NCBI GenBank assembly: GCA_014238625.1 | Contig: JABAAS010000017.1 | Coordinates: 1-14,554, forward strand | Direction: 5' to 3' | Length of the DNA stretch: 14,554 nucleotides | Source of the DNA: Alphaproteobacteria bacterium | GTDB lineage: Bacteria; Pseudomonadota; Alphaproteobacteria; JABAAW01 | Shown: positions 5,668 to 12,189 of the stretch, one piece after another | Position numbering within the stretch: position 1 is the first letter of the stretch | How the letters are laid out: every line of letters starts with the position of its first letter | The notes under the pieces: generated by a model | Databases searched by the model: none | Told to the model about the DNA's origin: nothing | The model's input: only the letters and a program-made list of their open reading frames with translations | Position numbers and translations under genes: made by a program

Positions 5668-8433
5668 TCAATCCTTGCCTTTGCGAGCTGCCTTTGCAAC
5701 GACTTTGCCAACCTTCACTGCGGAGCTTTTTTTAGCGACTACTTTTTTAGCGACTGCTTTTTTGGTGACTGCTTTTTTGACAGCCACTTTTTTAGTGGTG
5801 GTTTTATCGACAGTTTTTCTGGCGGTGGTTTTAGTGGTTGCTTTTTTAGCTTTTCGAGCGAAGGGCTTTCTCGCACCGCCGTCGGCTTTAGCTTTTGCGA
5901 TTTTTTTCTCTATGACCTCGATAGCCTGCTCTAGTGAAATTTCATCAGGCTCGAAGATTCGAGGCAAGGATGCGTTTATGCCATCGTGCTTTATGTAGAA
6001 GCCGAATCGTCCTTTTTTCACGAGCACGGGTTTAGCGTCTTTCGGATGAGGACCGAGGGCTCTCCCGTCGGAGCCTCCTTCTGCGATTACGACGACGGCT
6101 CGATTTATCCCGATGCTCATGACGTCGTCCTGCTCGCCGAGTCCGGTATATGCGCCGTCGTGCAATAGGAAGGATCCGAATCGCCCGATTCCCGCCTTGA
6201 CCTCTTTAGCTGTTTGCGGATGCTCTCCTATGGTGCGTGGCAAGGATAGTAGCTGGCATGCGCTCTGTAGAGTAATAGTTTTAGGATCGAAATTTTTTGG
6301 CAGAGCGACACGCTTTGGCTTTTTCTTGCTGCTTTTTTTATCGAGCACTTCACCGCGCTGCAAGTATATCCCATATGGCCCGCGGCGCAGGTTTATCTGC
6401 AATGCGGTATCTGGGCATATTCCTAGAGTATGAGGAAAGGTTATACCGCTAGTGCTTTCGTCGAGTGCTAATCCGTCAGCTAATCCGCGCGTATATCGGC
6501 AATCTGGATAACTTGAGCAGCCGATGAATGCGCCGTGCCGTCCCGGATGTATTTCCAACTTTCCCTCTTGGCAAGTAGGGCAACTTCGAGTTGGAGGTGA
6601 GCCGTCTTCGAGCTTGGGAAAGTAGTAATAAGCGAGGTCTTCTTCTAACTGCGCGCGCACCTGCTCTGGCGATAGAGCTGCACCCTGCTCGAGTGTAGCT
6701 TTAAACTCGTCCCAAAAGTTTTGCAATGCGAGCTGCCATTCTCCCTCACCGCAAGCAATTTTGTCGAGCTGCTCTTCTAAGCCAGCGGTAAAATCATAAT
6801 CAACATACTTTGTGAAGTTATGGCGCAAGAAACTAGTTGCCATTCTGCCGGCGTCTTGCGGTATCATTTTCCGTTTTTCCAAGAGAACATAGCCCCGCAT
6901 TTTCAAGACATTTATGATAGAGGCGTAAGTCGAAGGTCTTCCGATTCCTGCTTGTTCGAGTTCTCTAATCAGTCGAGCTTCGGAGAAATGTGGCGGCGGT
7001 TGTGTTTCGTGTCGAGTTGTCTCGATTTTTTCGACTTGGATTTTCTCACCTTTTTGCAAAGGTGGCAGAAGAGATCCAGCCTCATCTTGATTCTCTTCGT
7101 CAGCGGAAGTATCGCGGTATAGCTTGAGGAATCCGTCAAAATGTATCCTCGAGCTTAGAGCCCGCAAGCCTATAGTTGATTTTTCGGTCGAGCTTTCCGT
7201 CGAGTTCTCATCACCATCTTCTATTTCGATTGCGAGCTTGTCGATAACGGCACTAGCCATTTGAGAAGCGAGAGCGCGCCGCCAGATCAGCTGGTATAGC
7301 TTTTGCTGGTCGCTATCGAGGAATGGTAATAGCGATTCTGGAGTTGTTGAGAAGTTTATCGGACGAATTGCTTCGTGGGCTTCTTGTGCGCTACGCGATT
7401 TAGTTTTATAGAATCGAGGCTTATCTGGCAGATAGGATTTTTCGAACATTTTTCCTATCTGCGCGCGCGCTTGTTGTAGAGCTTGTGCGCCGATGAACAG
7501 AGAGTCGGTTCGCATATATGTTATCAGAGCGGTAGGCGAGCCTTTGATGCTCAAGCCTTCGTATAGCTTTTGTGCTACCCGCATAGTTCGCGCGGGCGAG
7601 AATCCGAGTTTGTTGGATGCTTCTTGCTGCATTGTAGAGGTTATGAATGGCGGCGCGGGATGGCGTTGCGTTTGCGAAGGAGTTATAGATTTGACGAGAT
7701 AGCTAGCTTTTAGCAAACGAGTTTTTATCTCTTCTGCCTTCTTCTTGCTATCGATTTCCATTTTGGCGAGTTTTTTTCCATCGAGTTTTACGAGAGCAGC
7801 TTTGATGTATCCTTTTTCGGATTTTCCTTGTACCTCGATGCTCCAGAATTCTTTTGCTTGGAATTTTTCTATTTCTGCCTGCCTTTCGCAAATCATGCGC
7901 AGAGCTACGGACTGCACGCGCCCAGCGGAGCGCGCGCCTGGCAGCTTTCGCCATAGTAGAGGGGATATTGAGAACCCTACGAGATAGTCTAACGCGCGCC
8001 TTGTGCGATATGCGTTGACCAAGTTTTCGTTGAGCTTTGCGTGTTTTTTTTCGAGCGCGTCTGTGATCGCCTTTTTAGTTATTTCGTGGAAAGTAATTCT
8101 AGCTACGTCGAGCTCGTCGAATTTTTTTCCGAGGTGCTGTTTGAGTATTTCGCGCACATGCCAAGATATTGCCTCGCCTTCTCTGTCTGGGTCTGTGGCG
8201 AGGTATATTTTGTTAGCTTTTTTAGCGGCGCGCAGTATTGGAGGCAAGGACTTACGAGCATTTTCGGTTTCTTGCCATAGCATTTCGAAGTTTTTTTCAA
8301 CATCTATGGAACCGCTTTTAGAGGGCAAATCCCGCACATGCCCGAAGCTGGCGAACACATCGTAGCCTAGCCCCAAGTATTTTCCGACGGTTTTTGCTTT
8401 TGCGGGCGATTCGACTATCACGAGCGCGGACAT
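5668..8433 (-). CDS. topA: DNA topoisomerase I (type IA, omega protein)
   Basis: The enzyme relaxes negatively supercoiled DNA through a transient tyrosine-linked single-strand break. The Toprim domain starts at once (ALVIVESPAKAKTVGKYLG, with E8) and has DPDREGE at 81-87. The catalytic tyrosine is Y306 in TALITYMRTDS. GIGRPSTYASI (about 497-507) and the preceding domain sequence are typical. A four-cysteine zinc motif (C618, C621, C639, C645) is followed by C-terminal topoisomerase repeats with the GRFGSFLLHDG and GRFGFYIKHDG signatures. The last 75 residues or so are a lysine/alanine/threonine/valine-rich tail built partly from 15-bp repeats. The full length of 921 residues is slightly above the usual 850-900. 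AAGGGG about ten bases before the ATG is a good ribosome binding site. rnr follows downstream. Confidence 0.98.
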   Translation of the reverse strand: MSALVIVESPAKAKTVGKYLGLGYDVFASFGHVRDLPSKSGSIDVEKNFEMLWQETENARKSLPPILRAAKKANKIYLATDPDREGEAISWHVREILKQHLGKKFDELDVARITFHEITKKAITDALEKKHAKLNENLVNAYRTRRALDYLVGFSISPLLWRKLPGARSAGRVQSVALRMICERQAEIEKFQAKEFWSIEVQGKSEKGYIKAALVKLDGKKLAKMEIDSKKKAEEIKTRLLKASYLVKSITPSQTQRHPAPPFITSTMQQEASNKLGFSPARTMRVAQKLYEGLSIKGSPTALITYMRTDSLFIGAQALQQARAQIGKMFEKSYLPDKPRFYKTKSRSAQEAHEAIRPINFSTTPESLLPFLDSDQQKLYQLIWRRALASQMASAVIDKLAIEIEDGDENSTESSTEKSTIGLRALSSRIHFDGFLKLYRDTSADEENQDEAGSLLPPLQKGEKIQVEKIETTRHETQPPPHFSEARLIRELEQAGIGRPSTYASIINVLKMRGYVLLEKRKMIPQDAGRMATSFLRHNFTKYVDYDFTAGLEEQLDKIACGEGEWQLALQNFWDEFKATLEQGAALSPEQVRAQLEEDLAYYYFPKLEDGSPPTRSCPTCQEGKLEIHPGRHGAFIGCSSYPDCRYTRGLADGLALDESTSGITFPHTLGICPDTALQINLRRGPYGIYLQRGEVLDKKSSKKKPKRVALPKNFDPKTITLQSACQLLSLPRTIGEHPQTAKEVKAGIGRFGSFLLHDGAYTGLGEQDDVMSIGINRAVVVIAEGGSDGRALGPHPKDAKPVLVKKGRFGFYIKHDGINASLPRIFEPDEISLEQAIEVIEKKIAKAKADGGARKPFARKAKKATTKTTARKTVDKTTTKKVAVKKAVTKKAVAKKVVAKKSSAVKVGKVVAKAARKGKD
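5732..5791 (-). repeat. 15-bp tandem repeat encoding the TopA lysine-rich tail
   Basis: Four 15-bp units related to TTAGCGACTGCTTTT start at 5732, 5747, 5762 and 5777, with weaker continuation leftwards and rightwards. They encode xVxKK pentapeptides (AVTKK, AVAKK, VVAKK) that resemble the basic tails of histone H1-like proteins. Confidence 0.88.
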
Positions 8434-8504
8434 TTTTTTCTCACCCCTTTACTAATTTTTTCAGTTTTTTTTGGCAGTTGTTTTTTATCTTTTGTAGCAT
8501 TTGC

Positions 8505-8543
8505 TTGAGAGTTGCCCTTGAGAGTTGTCCTTGAGAGTTGTCT
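8505..8543 (-). repeat. 13-bp tandem repeat between acs and topA
   Basis: Three units of TTGAGAGTTGTCC (13 bp, one or two mismatches) start at 8505, 8518 and 8531 in the 160-base spacer. No hairpin terminator for acs was found in this spacer; the rest is T-rich. Confidence 0.9.
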
Positions 8544-8568
8544 TTGGCACTTTTTATTTATTTATCGA

Positions 8569-8597
8569 TTTATGTTTTATAACGACTTATGTTTCAA
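8569..8597 (-). promoter_or_regulatory. Possible sigma70-like promoter for topA
   Basis: On the minus strand TTGAAA (8597-8592, overlapping the acs stop codon), a 17-base spacer and CATAAA (8574-8569) form a moderate match. The resulting leader of roughly 130 bases would contain the 13-bp repeat array. This is a pattern match only. Confidence 0.3.
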
Positions 8598-10546
8598 GTT
8601 GCCATATTTTTCCGCACTTCGATGAGATCGTCGACGACGCTCTCGTCTGTTAGAGTTGAGGTATCGCCGAGCTCTGTATATTGACCGACTGCGACCTTTC
8701 GCAAGATTCTGCGCATTATTTTACCGGATCGAGTTTTGGGCAAAGCTGGCGCCCATTGTATTTGTTCGAGTGCTGCGAAGGGTCCTATTTCTGCTCGCAC
8801 CAATTGAACGAGCTCTTTGCGTAACTCTTCGCTGGGTTCTTTGCCCGAGTGCAATGTTACGTATGCGTATAGAGCCTCGCCTTTTGTCTGGTGAGGATAT
8901 CCTATTACGGCTGCCTCTGCGACACTTTGGTGTAGCACGAGCGCGGACTCTAGCTCTGCTGTACCGAGTCTATGCCCTGAAATATTCACGACATCATCGA
9001 CCCTTCCGGTTAGCCAATAGAATCCGTCTTCGTCTCGCCTTGCGCCGTCTCCGGTTTCGTATTTTTCTGGGAAGGTTTTGAAGTATGTATCGATGAATCG
9101 TTGATGATCACCGAAGACTGTACGCATTTGTCCTGGCCAACTATCGGCGATACAAAGCCTACCTTCTGCGACTCCTTCGAGTTCCTTGCCATTATCGTCG
9201 AGCAAGATTGGTTTTATACCGAACATGGGTCTTGTAGCGGAACCTGGCTTCATTTTAGTAGCCCCTGGCATTGGAGCTATCATTGCGGCGCCTGTTTCGG
9301 TCTGCCACCAGGTATCGATTATGGGGCATCGTTCTTCGCCGACGACTTTATAGTACCACCTCCAGGCTTCTGGATTTATGGGCTCGCCGACTGTTCCTAG
9401 CAGCTGCAGAGAGGATCGTTTAGTTGATTTGACGAGCTCTTCGCCGGCGGCGGATATTGCTCGCAGAGCTGTTGGAGCGGTATAGAATATATTGACTTTA
9501 TACTTATCGCAGACTTGCCAGAATCGGCTAAAGTCTGGATAGTTTGGGACACCTTCGAACATCACGGAGGTAGCGGCGTTTGCGAGTGGTGCGTATACGA
9601 TATAGCTATGGCCGGTGACCCATCCTACATCGGCGGCGCACCAGAAGACATCTCCGTCGTGATAATCGAAGACATATTTGTGAGTGAAAGAGGCATATAC
9701 GAGGTATCCGCCGGTTGTATGTAGGACGCCTTTAGGCTTTCCGGTTGAGCCGGAGGTATATAGTATGAAGAGGGGGTCTTCTGCGTTCATTTCTTCTGGC
9801 GGGCATATGGGTGAGGCTTCCTCGAGCAGTTTGTGATAATGATGATCTCTACCCTCACTCCAGCCTACTTTTGCTTTAGTTCTTTGATATACGATCACAT
9901 TTTCGACAGAGGGACATTTTTCGAGAGCTTTATCGGTGCTTTCTTTTAGGGGTATGATTTTATTACCGCGAATGCCTTGGTCTGCGGTTATTACTAGCTT
10001 TGCTTTACAATCTATGATTCTTCCGGCGAGTGATTCTGCGGAGAATCCGGCGAAGACGACGGAATGTATTGCGCCGATGCGGGTACAGGCGAGCATAGCG
10101 CAAGCGGCGGCTGGCACCATTGGCATATATATAGTTACGCGGTCGCCTTTTTTGACGCCGAGTTTTTTCATGGCATTAGCGAGCCTACATACTTCTTCGA
10201 AGAGCTGTTGATATGTTATTTCTTTTGAGTTGCTAGGATCGTCTCCTTCCCAGAAGAATGCGACTTGATTAGCTCGTTGCGGTAGATGTCGATCGAGGCA
10301 ATTAGCGGAGACATTGAGCGTTCCGTCATAGAACCATTTTATGTGTAGGTCTTTTTGAGCGTAGGATACATCTTTGACTTTTGAGAAGGGTTTTATCCAA
10401 TCGACGAACTTACGAGCTTGTTGCGCCCAGAATTCTTCGTTATCGTTTATGGATTGTTTGTATAGTTCATTATATTGCTGGTTGCTGATGAGTGCTTTAG
10501 CGGCGAAGCTATCTGGTATGGGATACTCTTCTTTAGTTTTCTGCAT
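8594..10546 (-). CDS. acs: Acetyl-CoA synthetase (AMP-forming), 650 aa
   Basis: The enzyme activates acetate with ATP and CoA to acetyl-CoA through acetyl-AMP, in the cytoplasm. The adenylate-forming motifs are all present: YTSGSTGKPKG (about 263-273), the WWQTETG motif (413-419) whose tryptophan limits the acyl pocket to acetate in known enzymes, YETGDGARRDEDG (about 496-508), and PKTRSGKIMRR with the C-terminal catalytic lysine at 609, the same number as in Salmonella Acs where it is regulated by acetylation. Length is normal and there are no repeat insertions. A GTG at 10570 would add eight residues, but a strong GGAGGA (10559-10554) lies seven bases before the ATG at 10546, so I chose that ATG. 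Upstream is a 14-bp repeat array. Confidence 0.98.
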   Translation of the reverse strand: MQKTKEEYPIPDSFAAKALISNQQYNELYKQSINDNEEFWAQQARKFVDWIKPFSKVKDVSYAQKDLHIKWFYDGTLNVSANCLDRHLPQRANQVAFFWEGDDPSNSKEITYQQLFEEVCRLANAMKKLGVKKGDRVTIYMPMVPAAACAMLACTRIGAIHSVVFAGFSAESLAGRIIDCKAKLVITADQGIRGNKIIPLKESTDKALEKCPSVENVIVYQRTKAKVGWSEGRDHHYHKLLEEASPICPPEEMNAEDPLFILYTSGSTGKPKGVLHTTGGYLVYASFTHKYVFDYHDGDVFWCAADVGWVTGHSYIVYAPLANAATSVMFEGVPNYPDFSRFWQVCDKYKVNIFYTAPTALRAISAAGEELVKSTKRSSLQLLGTVGEPINPEAWRWYYKVVGEERCPIIDTWWQTETGAAMIAPMPGATKMKPGSATRPMFGIKPILLDDNGKELEGVAEGRLCIADSWPGQMRTVFGDHQRFIDTYFKTFPEKYETGDGARRDEDGFYWLTGRVDDVVNISGHRLGTAELESALVLHQSVAEAAVIGYPHQTKGEALYAYVTLHSGKEPSEELRKELVQLVRAEIGPFAALEQIQWAPALPKTRSGKIMRRILRKVAVGQYTELGDTSTLTDESVVDDLIEVRKNMAT

Positions 10547-10553
10547 TTTACTA

Positions 10554-10559
10554 TCCTCC
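10554..10559 (-). promoter_or_regulatory. Ribosome binding site that decides the acs start
   Basis: The minus strand reads GGAGGA seven bases upstream of the ATG at 10546-10544. A longer frame opening with GTG at 10570 would place this perfect Shine-Dalgarno sequence inside the coding region, and nothing comparable precedes that GTG. Confidence 0.85.
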
Positions 10560-10573
10560 GTATTTTTCACATT

Positions 10574-10657
10574 CGATAGAGCGTTTGCGATAGAGCATTT
10601 GCGACAGAGCCATTGCTATGTGAGTTTTACTATGTGAGTTTTGCTAAGTAACATTTA
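10574..10657 (-). repeat. Six-unit 14-bp tandem array upstream of acs
   Basis: Six consecutive 14-bp units, all starting with C (plus-strand view), fill 84 bases. The first three are CGATAGAGCGTTTG (10574), CGATAGAGCATTTG (10588) and CGACAGAGCCATTG (10602). The next three are CTATGTGAGTTTTA (10616), CTATGTGAGTTTTG (10630) and CTAAGTAACATTTA (10644). The two subfamilies share a weak common pattern (C.AT..G...TTT), suggesting one ancestral unit that diverged and was then re-duplicated. The array is likely in the acs leader. I see no gene in the 10571-10831 spacer. Confidence 0.85.
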
Positions 10658-10739
10658 CTAGAGTAGCGATATTTTTACGATTTTACGAGATTGCGCCTAA
10701 TTTGAGGCAAGTTTAGAGCTTTAGTTGTTTTTTGCAAGC

Positions 10740-10770
10740 TTGATTCCGCTATGATTATTTCTGTTATGAT
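10740..10770 (+). promoter_or_regulatory. Weak promoter candidate for tRNA-Arg
   Basis: TATGAT (10765-10770, five of six) lies about 60 bases before the tRNA, with TTGATT (10740-10745) upstream at a long 19-base spacing. The heptamer TATGATT is repeated 15 bases apart here. This is the best candidate in the spacer but not a strong one. Confidence 0.3.
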
Positions 10771-10831
10771 TTATGGCTACGGCTTGCGAGAGCTTTAGGC
10801 AGTCTTTTTTGCGAGGATTTTTTTACATGAT

Positions 10832-10904
10832 GCGCTCGTAGCTCAGCGGATAGAGCGTTGCCCTCCGAAGGCAAAGGTCGTAGGTTCGATCCCTACCGAG
10901 CGCG
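10832..10904 (+). tRNA. tRNA-Arg (anticodon CCG)
   Basis: The full cloverleaf can be drawn. The acceptor stem is GCGCTCG (10832-10838) with CGAGCGC (10897-10903), and the discriminator base is G10904. The D stem is GCTC/GAGC. The anticodon stem is TTGCC/GGCAA around the loop CTCCGAA with anticodon CCG at 10865-10867, and the T arm is GTAGG-TTCGATC-CCTAC. CCG reads CGG arginine codons. The 3' CCA is not encoded (the genome reads CA after the discriminator), so it must be added by nucleotidyltransferase. The A-rich two-gene cassette begins about 110 bases after its 3' end; tRNA 3' ends are common integration sites. Confidence 0.97.
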
Positions 10905-10937
10905 CATTATTTTTTTACAACATGATACGAGTAAACC

Positions 10938-10966
10938 TTGAATTCATTCAACCGCATTACCATATT
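10938..10966 (+). promoter_or_regulatory. Promoter-like sequence with overlapping 14-bp palindrome, upstream of the cassette
   Basis: TTGAAT (10938-10943), a 17-base spacer and CATATT (10961-10966) give a moderate sigma70 match; TATACA at 10971 is an alternative -10. TTGAAT and ATTCAA (10946-10951) form a perfect inverted repeat with a two-base centre, covering the -35 element, as expected of an operator. The binding protein is unknown; autoregulation by the winged-helix-like first gene would be one possibility and is inference. Confidence 0.4.
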
Positions 10967-11017
10967 TAGATATACATTACTTAAACTAATCAAATTTACA
11001 TGGGAGGAAATTGGCTC

Positions 11018-11677
11018 ATGCAACACTCATACCCATATATCTCTGCTCGTGGCAATGTTCAAAAGATCATTAACCACTTGCGAGAAAACATTTTCCCCGA
11101 AAAAATCTCTGTTGAGGATATCAAAAATCTAGGCATAGCAAGCGGTGAAGAAGGCAAGGTTATCAATGTTTTGAAATTTATTAATGTTATCGATAAAAAT
11201 GGGAACAAGAATGCCGATGCTGCAAGAATATTTGCACTAGAAAGTACGCAAGAATTATTTCAAGAAGAATTTGGAAAACTGATTGGAAAAGCCTATTCAG
11301 AATTATTTAATTTGCATGGGAAAGGTGCTTGGAAAACAAATAAGGAGCAACTTGACATTTTTTTTGGTATCAAGAAGTCTAAGGGAGCTAGTGCGGCACC
11401 AAGGAAAGCTATAACTTTTATTGCATTAGCAGAACTAGCAGGCAAACGCGAACCGACTAACGAAAAAACAAGTGACTTTGTGGACAGTGCAACGAAAGGG
11501 CAGAGAAAACAAGATGTTAGGGGAAAAGCAAGCAAAACAGTAAAACTACCTGCCCCGAATTCGAATAACAAACCCGTCTTGACGGTTAGAATTGAAGTCA
11601 ATTTACCAGCAGGCGATACAAAAGAAAATTACGACAATATATTTAAGGGTATTAGAGAACACCTTATAAATGGATAA
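11018..11677 (+). CDS. DUF5343-type protein, putative winged-helix N-terminus (219 aa)
   Basis: I recognise this from memory as DUF5343-like; the biochemical function of the family is not established. The N-terminal half (about 4-120) has the family pattern YPYISARGNVQKIINHLREN, EKISVEDIKNLGI, EGKVINVLKFINVID, then GKLIGKAYSELFNL, a layout consistent with a small winged-helix fold. A charged, low-complexity linker (about 143-183) joins it to a short conserved-looking C-terminal unit, LTVRIEVNLPAGD followed by YDNIFKGIREHL, which suggests a strand-helix module. No signal peptide or membrane segment is seen. An ATG at 11000 is possible, but GGAGGA at 11003-11008 lies nine bases before the ATG at 11018, which I chose. 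It overlaps the next gene by eight bases, implying coupled translation. Codons are A/T-rich compared with flanking genes. Confidence 0.78.
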   Translation: MQHSYPYISARGNVQKIINHLRENIFPEKISVEDIKNLGIASGEEGKVINVLKFINVIDKNGNKNADAARIFALESTQELFQEEFGKLIGKAYSELFNLHGKGAWKTNKEQLDIFFGIKKSKGASAAPRKAITFIALAELAGKREPTNEKTSDFVDSATKGQRKQDVRGKASKTVKLPAPNSNNKPVLTVRIEVNLPAGDTKENYDNIFKGIREHLING

Positions 11678-12137
11678 TTCCTTCTCACAATTTGAATCAA
11701 TTGTTAGAAAAGCTGAAACCTTATCAATAAATAAATCTAGTTCTCAACATCACTTTGAGAACAGAAATATCCACCCAGAAATTGCATCGGTAGCGAGAAA
11801 GCTCTTCGATAGTGGTCATTACCCCGAAGCTACATTCGAAGCATGCAAATTTTTAGAAGAAAGGGTTGGCAAGCTTTCTAATAGCAATAAAATTGGTCAC
11901 GAGCTAATGGGTAAAGTCTTTAGCGTTCAGAAGCCCATATTGTCATTGAGCAACCTTTCTGGTAAAAATAGGGAAAGTGAGCAACGGGGATTCATGAACT
12001 TATTTATTGGCATAATGGCAGGAATAAAAAACCCTAGAAGCCATAAAGTAGGAATTAATGAAAAAATCGACCAATGCCTCGACCATCTTAGCCTTGTGTC
12101 AATGCTGATGCGGAAATTAGACGACCGCCCAAGATAA
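11670..12137 (+). CDS. TIGR02391 / Ymh-family protein (155 aa)
   Basis: The core from IHPEIASVARKLFDSGHYPEATFEACKFLEERV (about 34-66) through GHELMGKVFS, LSLSNLSG, ESEQRGFMNLFIGIMAGIKNPRSH (103-125) to SLVSMLMRKLD matches the TIGR02391 (Hypoth_Ymh) pattern as I remember it. The family is helical, has no proven activity, and is often met in mobile or defence-like regions. The GIxNPxxH segment resembles the R-N-x3-H signature of HEPN-fold nucleases, but the arginine position is lysine here (K120), so nuclease activity is doubtful. The first 30 residues are a variable lead-in. The ATG overlaps the end of the preceding gene (ATGGATAA, 11670-11677), so translation is probably coupled. It faces the Sua5 gene across 38 bases with no visible terminator. 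Confidence 0.82.
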   Translation: MDNSFSQFESIVRKAETLSINKSSSQHHFENRNIHPEIASVARKLFDSGHYPEATFEACKFLEERVGKLSNSNKIGHELMGKVFSVQKPILSLSNLSGKNRESEQRGFMNLFIGIMAGIKNPRSHKVGINEKIDQCLDHLSLVSMLMRKLDDRPR

Positions 12138-12165
12138 TAGATAAGAAAATAACTGCCCCCCCTAG

Positions 12166-12189
12166 CCTTGACTAGCTAACCTTGACTAG
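12166..12189. repeat. CCTTGACTAG direct repeat at the Sua5 stop codon
   Basis: CCTTGACTAG occurs at 12166-12175 and 12180-12189, a 14-base period. The second copy is inside the last codons of the Sua5 gene, so the first looks like a local tandem duplication of the gene end. It does not match the tRNA-Arg 3' end and is therefore not its attachment-site copy. Confidence 0.7.

Noticed and set aside
5611..5998. Plus-strand open frames opposite the TopA lysine-rich tail
   Set aside because: They are antisense reads of the lysine-codon repeats (F/S/G-rich and A/T/F-rich translations) with no start signal and no family resemblance.
10547..10570. GTG start for acs giving eight more residues
   Set aside because: The perfect GGAGGA site falls inside this extension and points to the ATG at 10546; the extra residues do not match the family start.
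11000..11017. Upstream ATG start for the DUF5343-type gene
   Set aside because: The ribosome binding sequence GGAGGA at 11003-11008 lies after this ATG and before the ATG at 11018, which also gives the usual short lead before YPYISARGN.
12138..12175. Right-hand attachment-site copy of the tRNA-Arg 3' end
   Set aside because: I looked for the T-arm and acceptor sequence after the cassette and found none; the only repeat here is a local CCTTGACTAG duplication.
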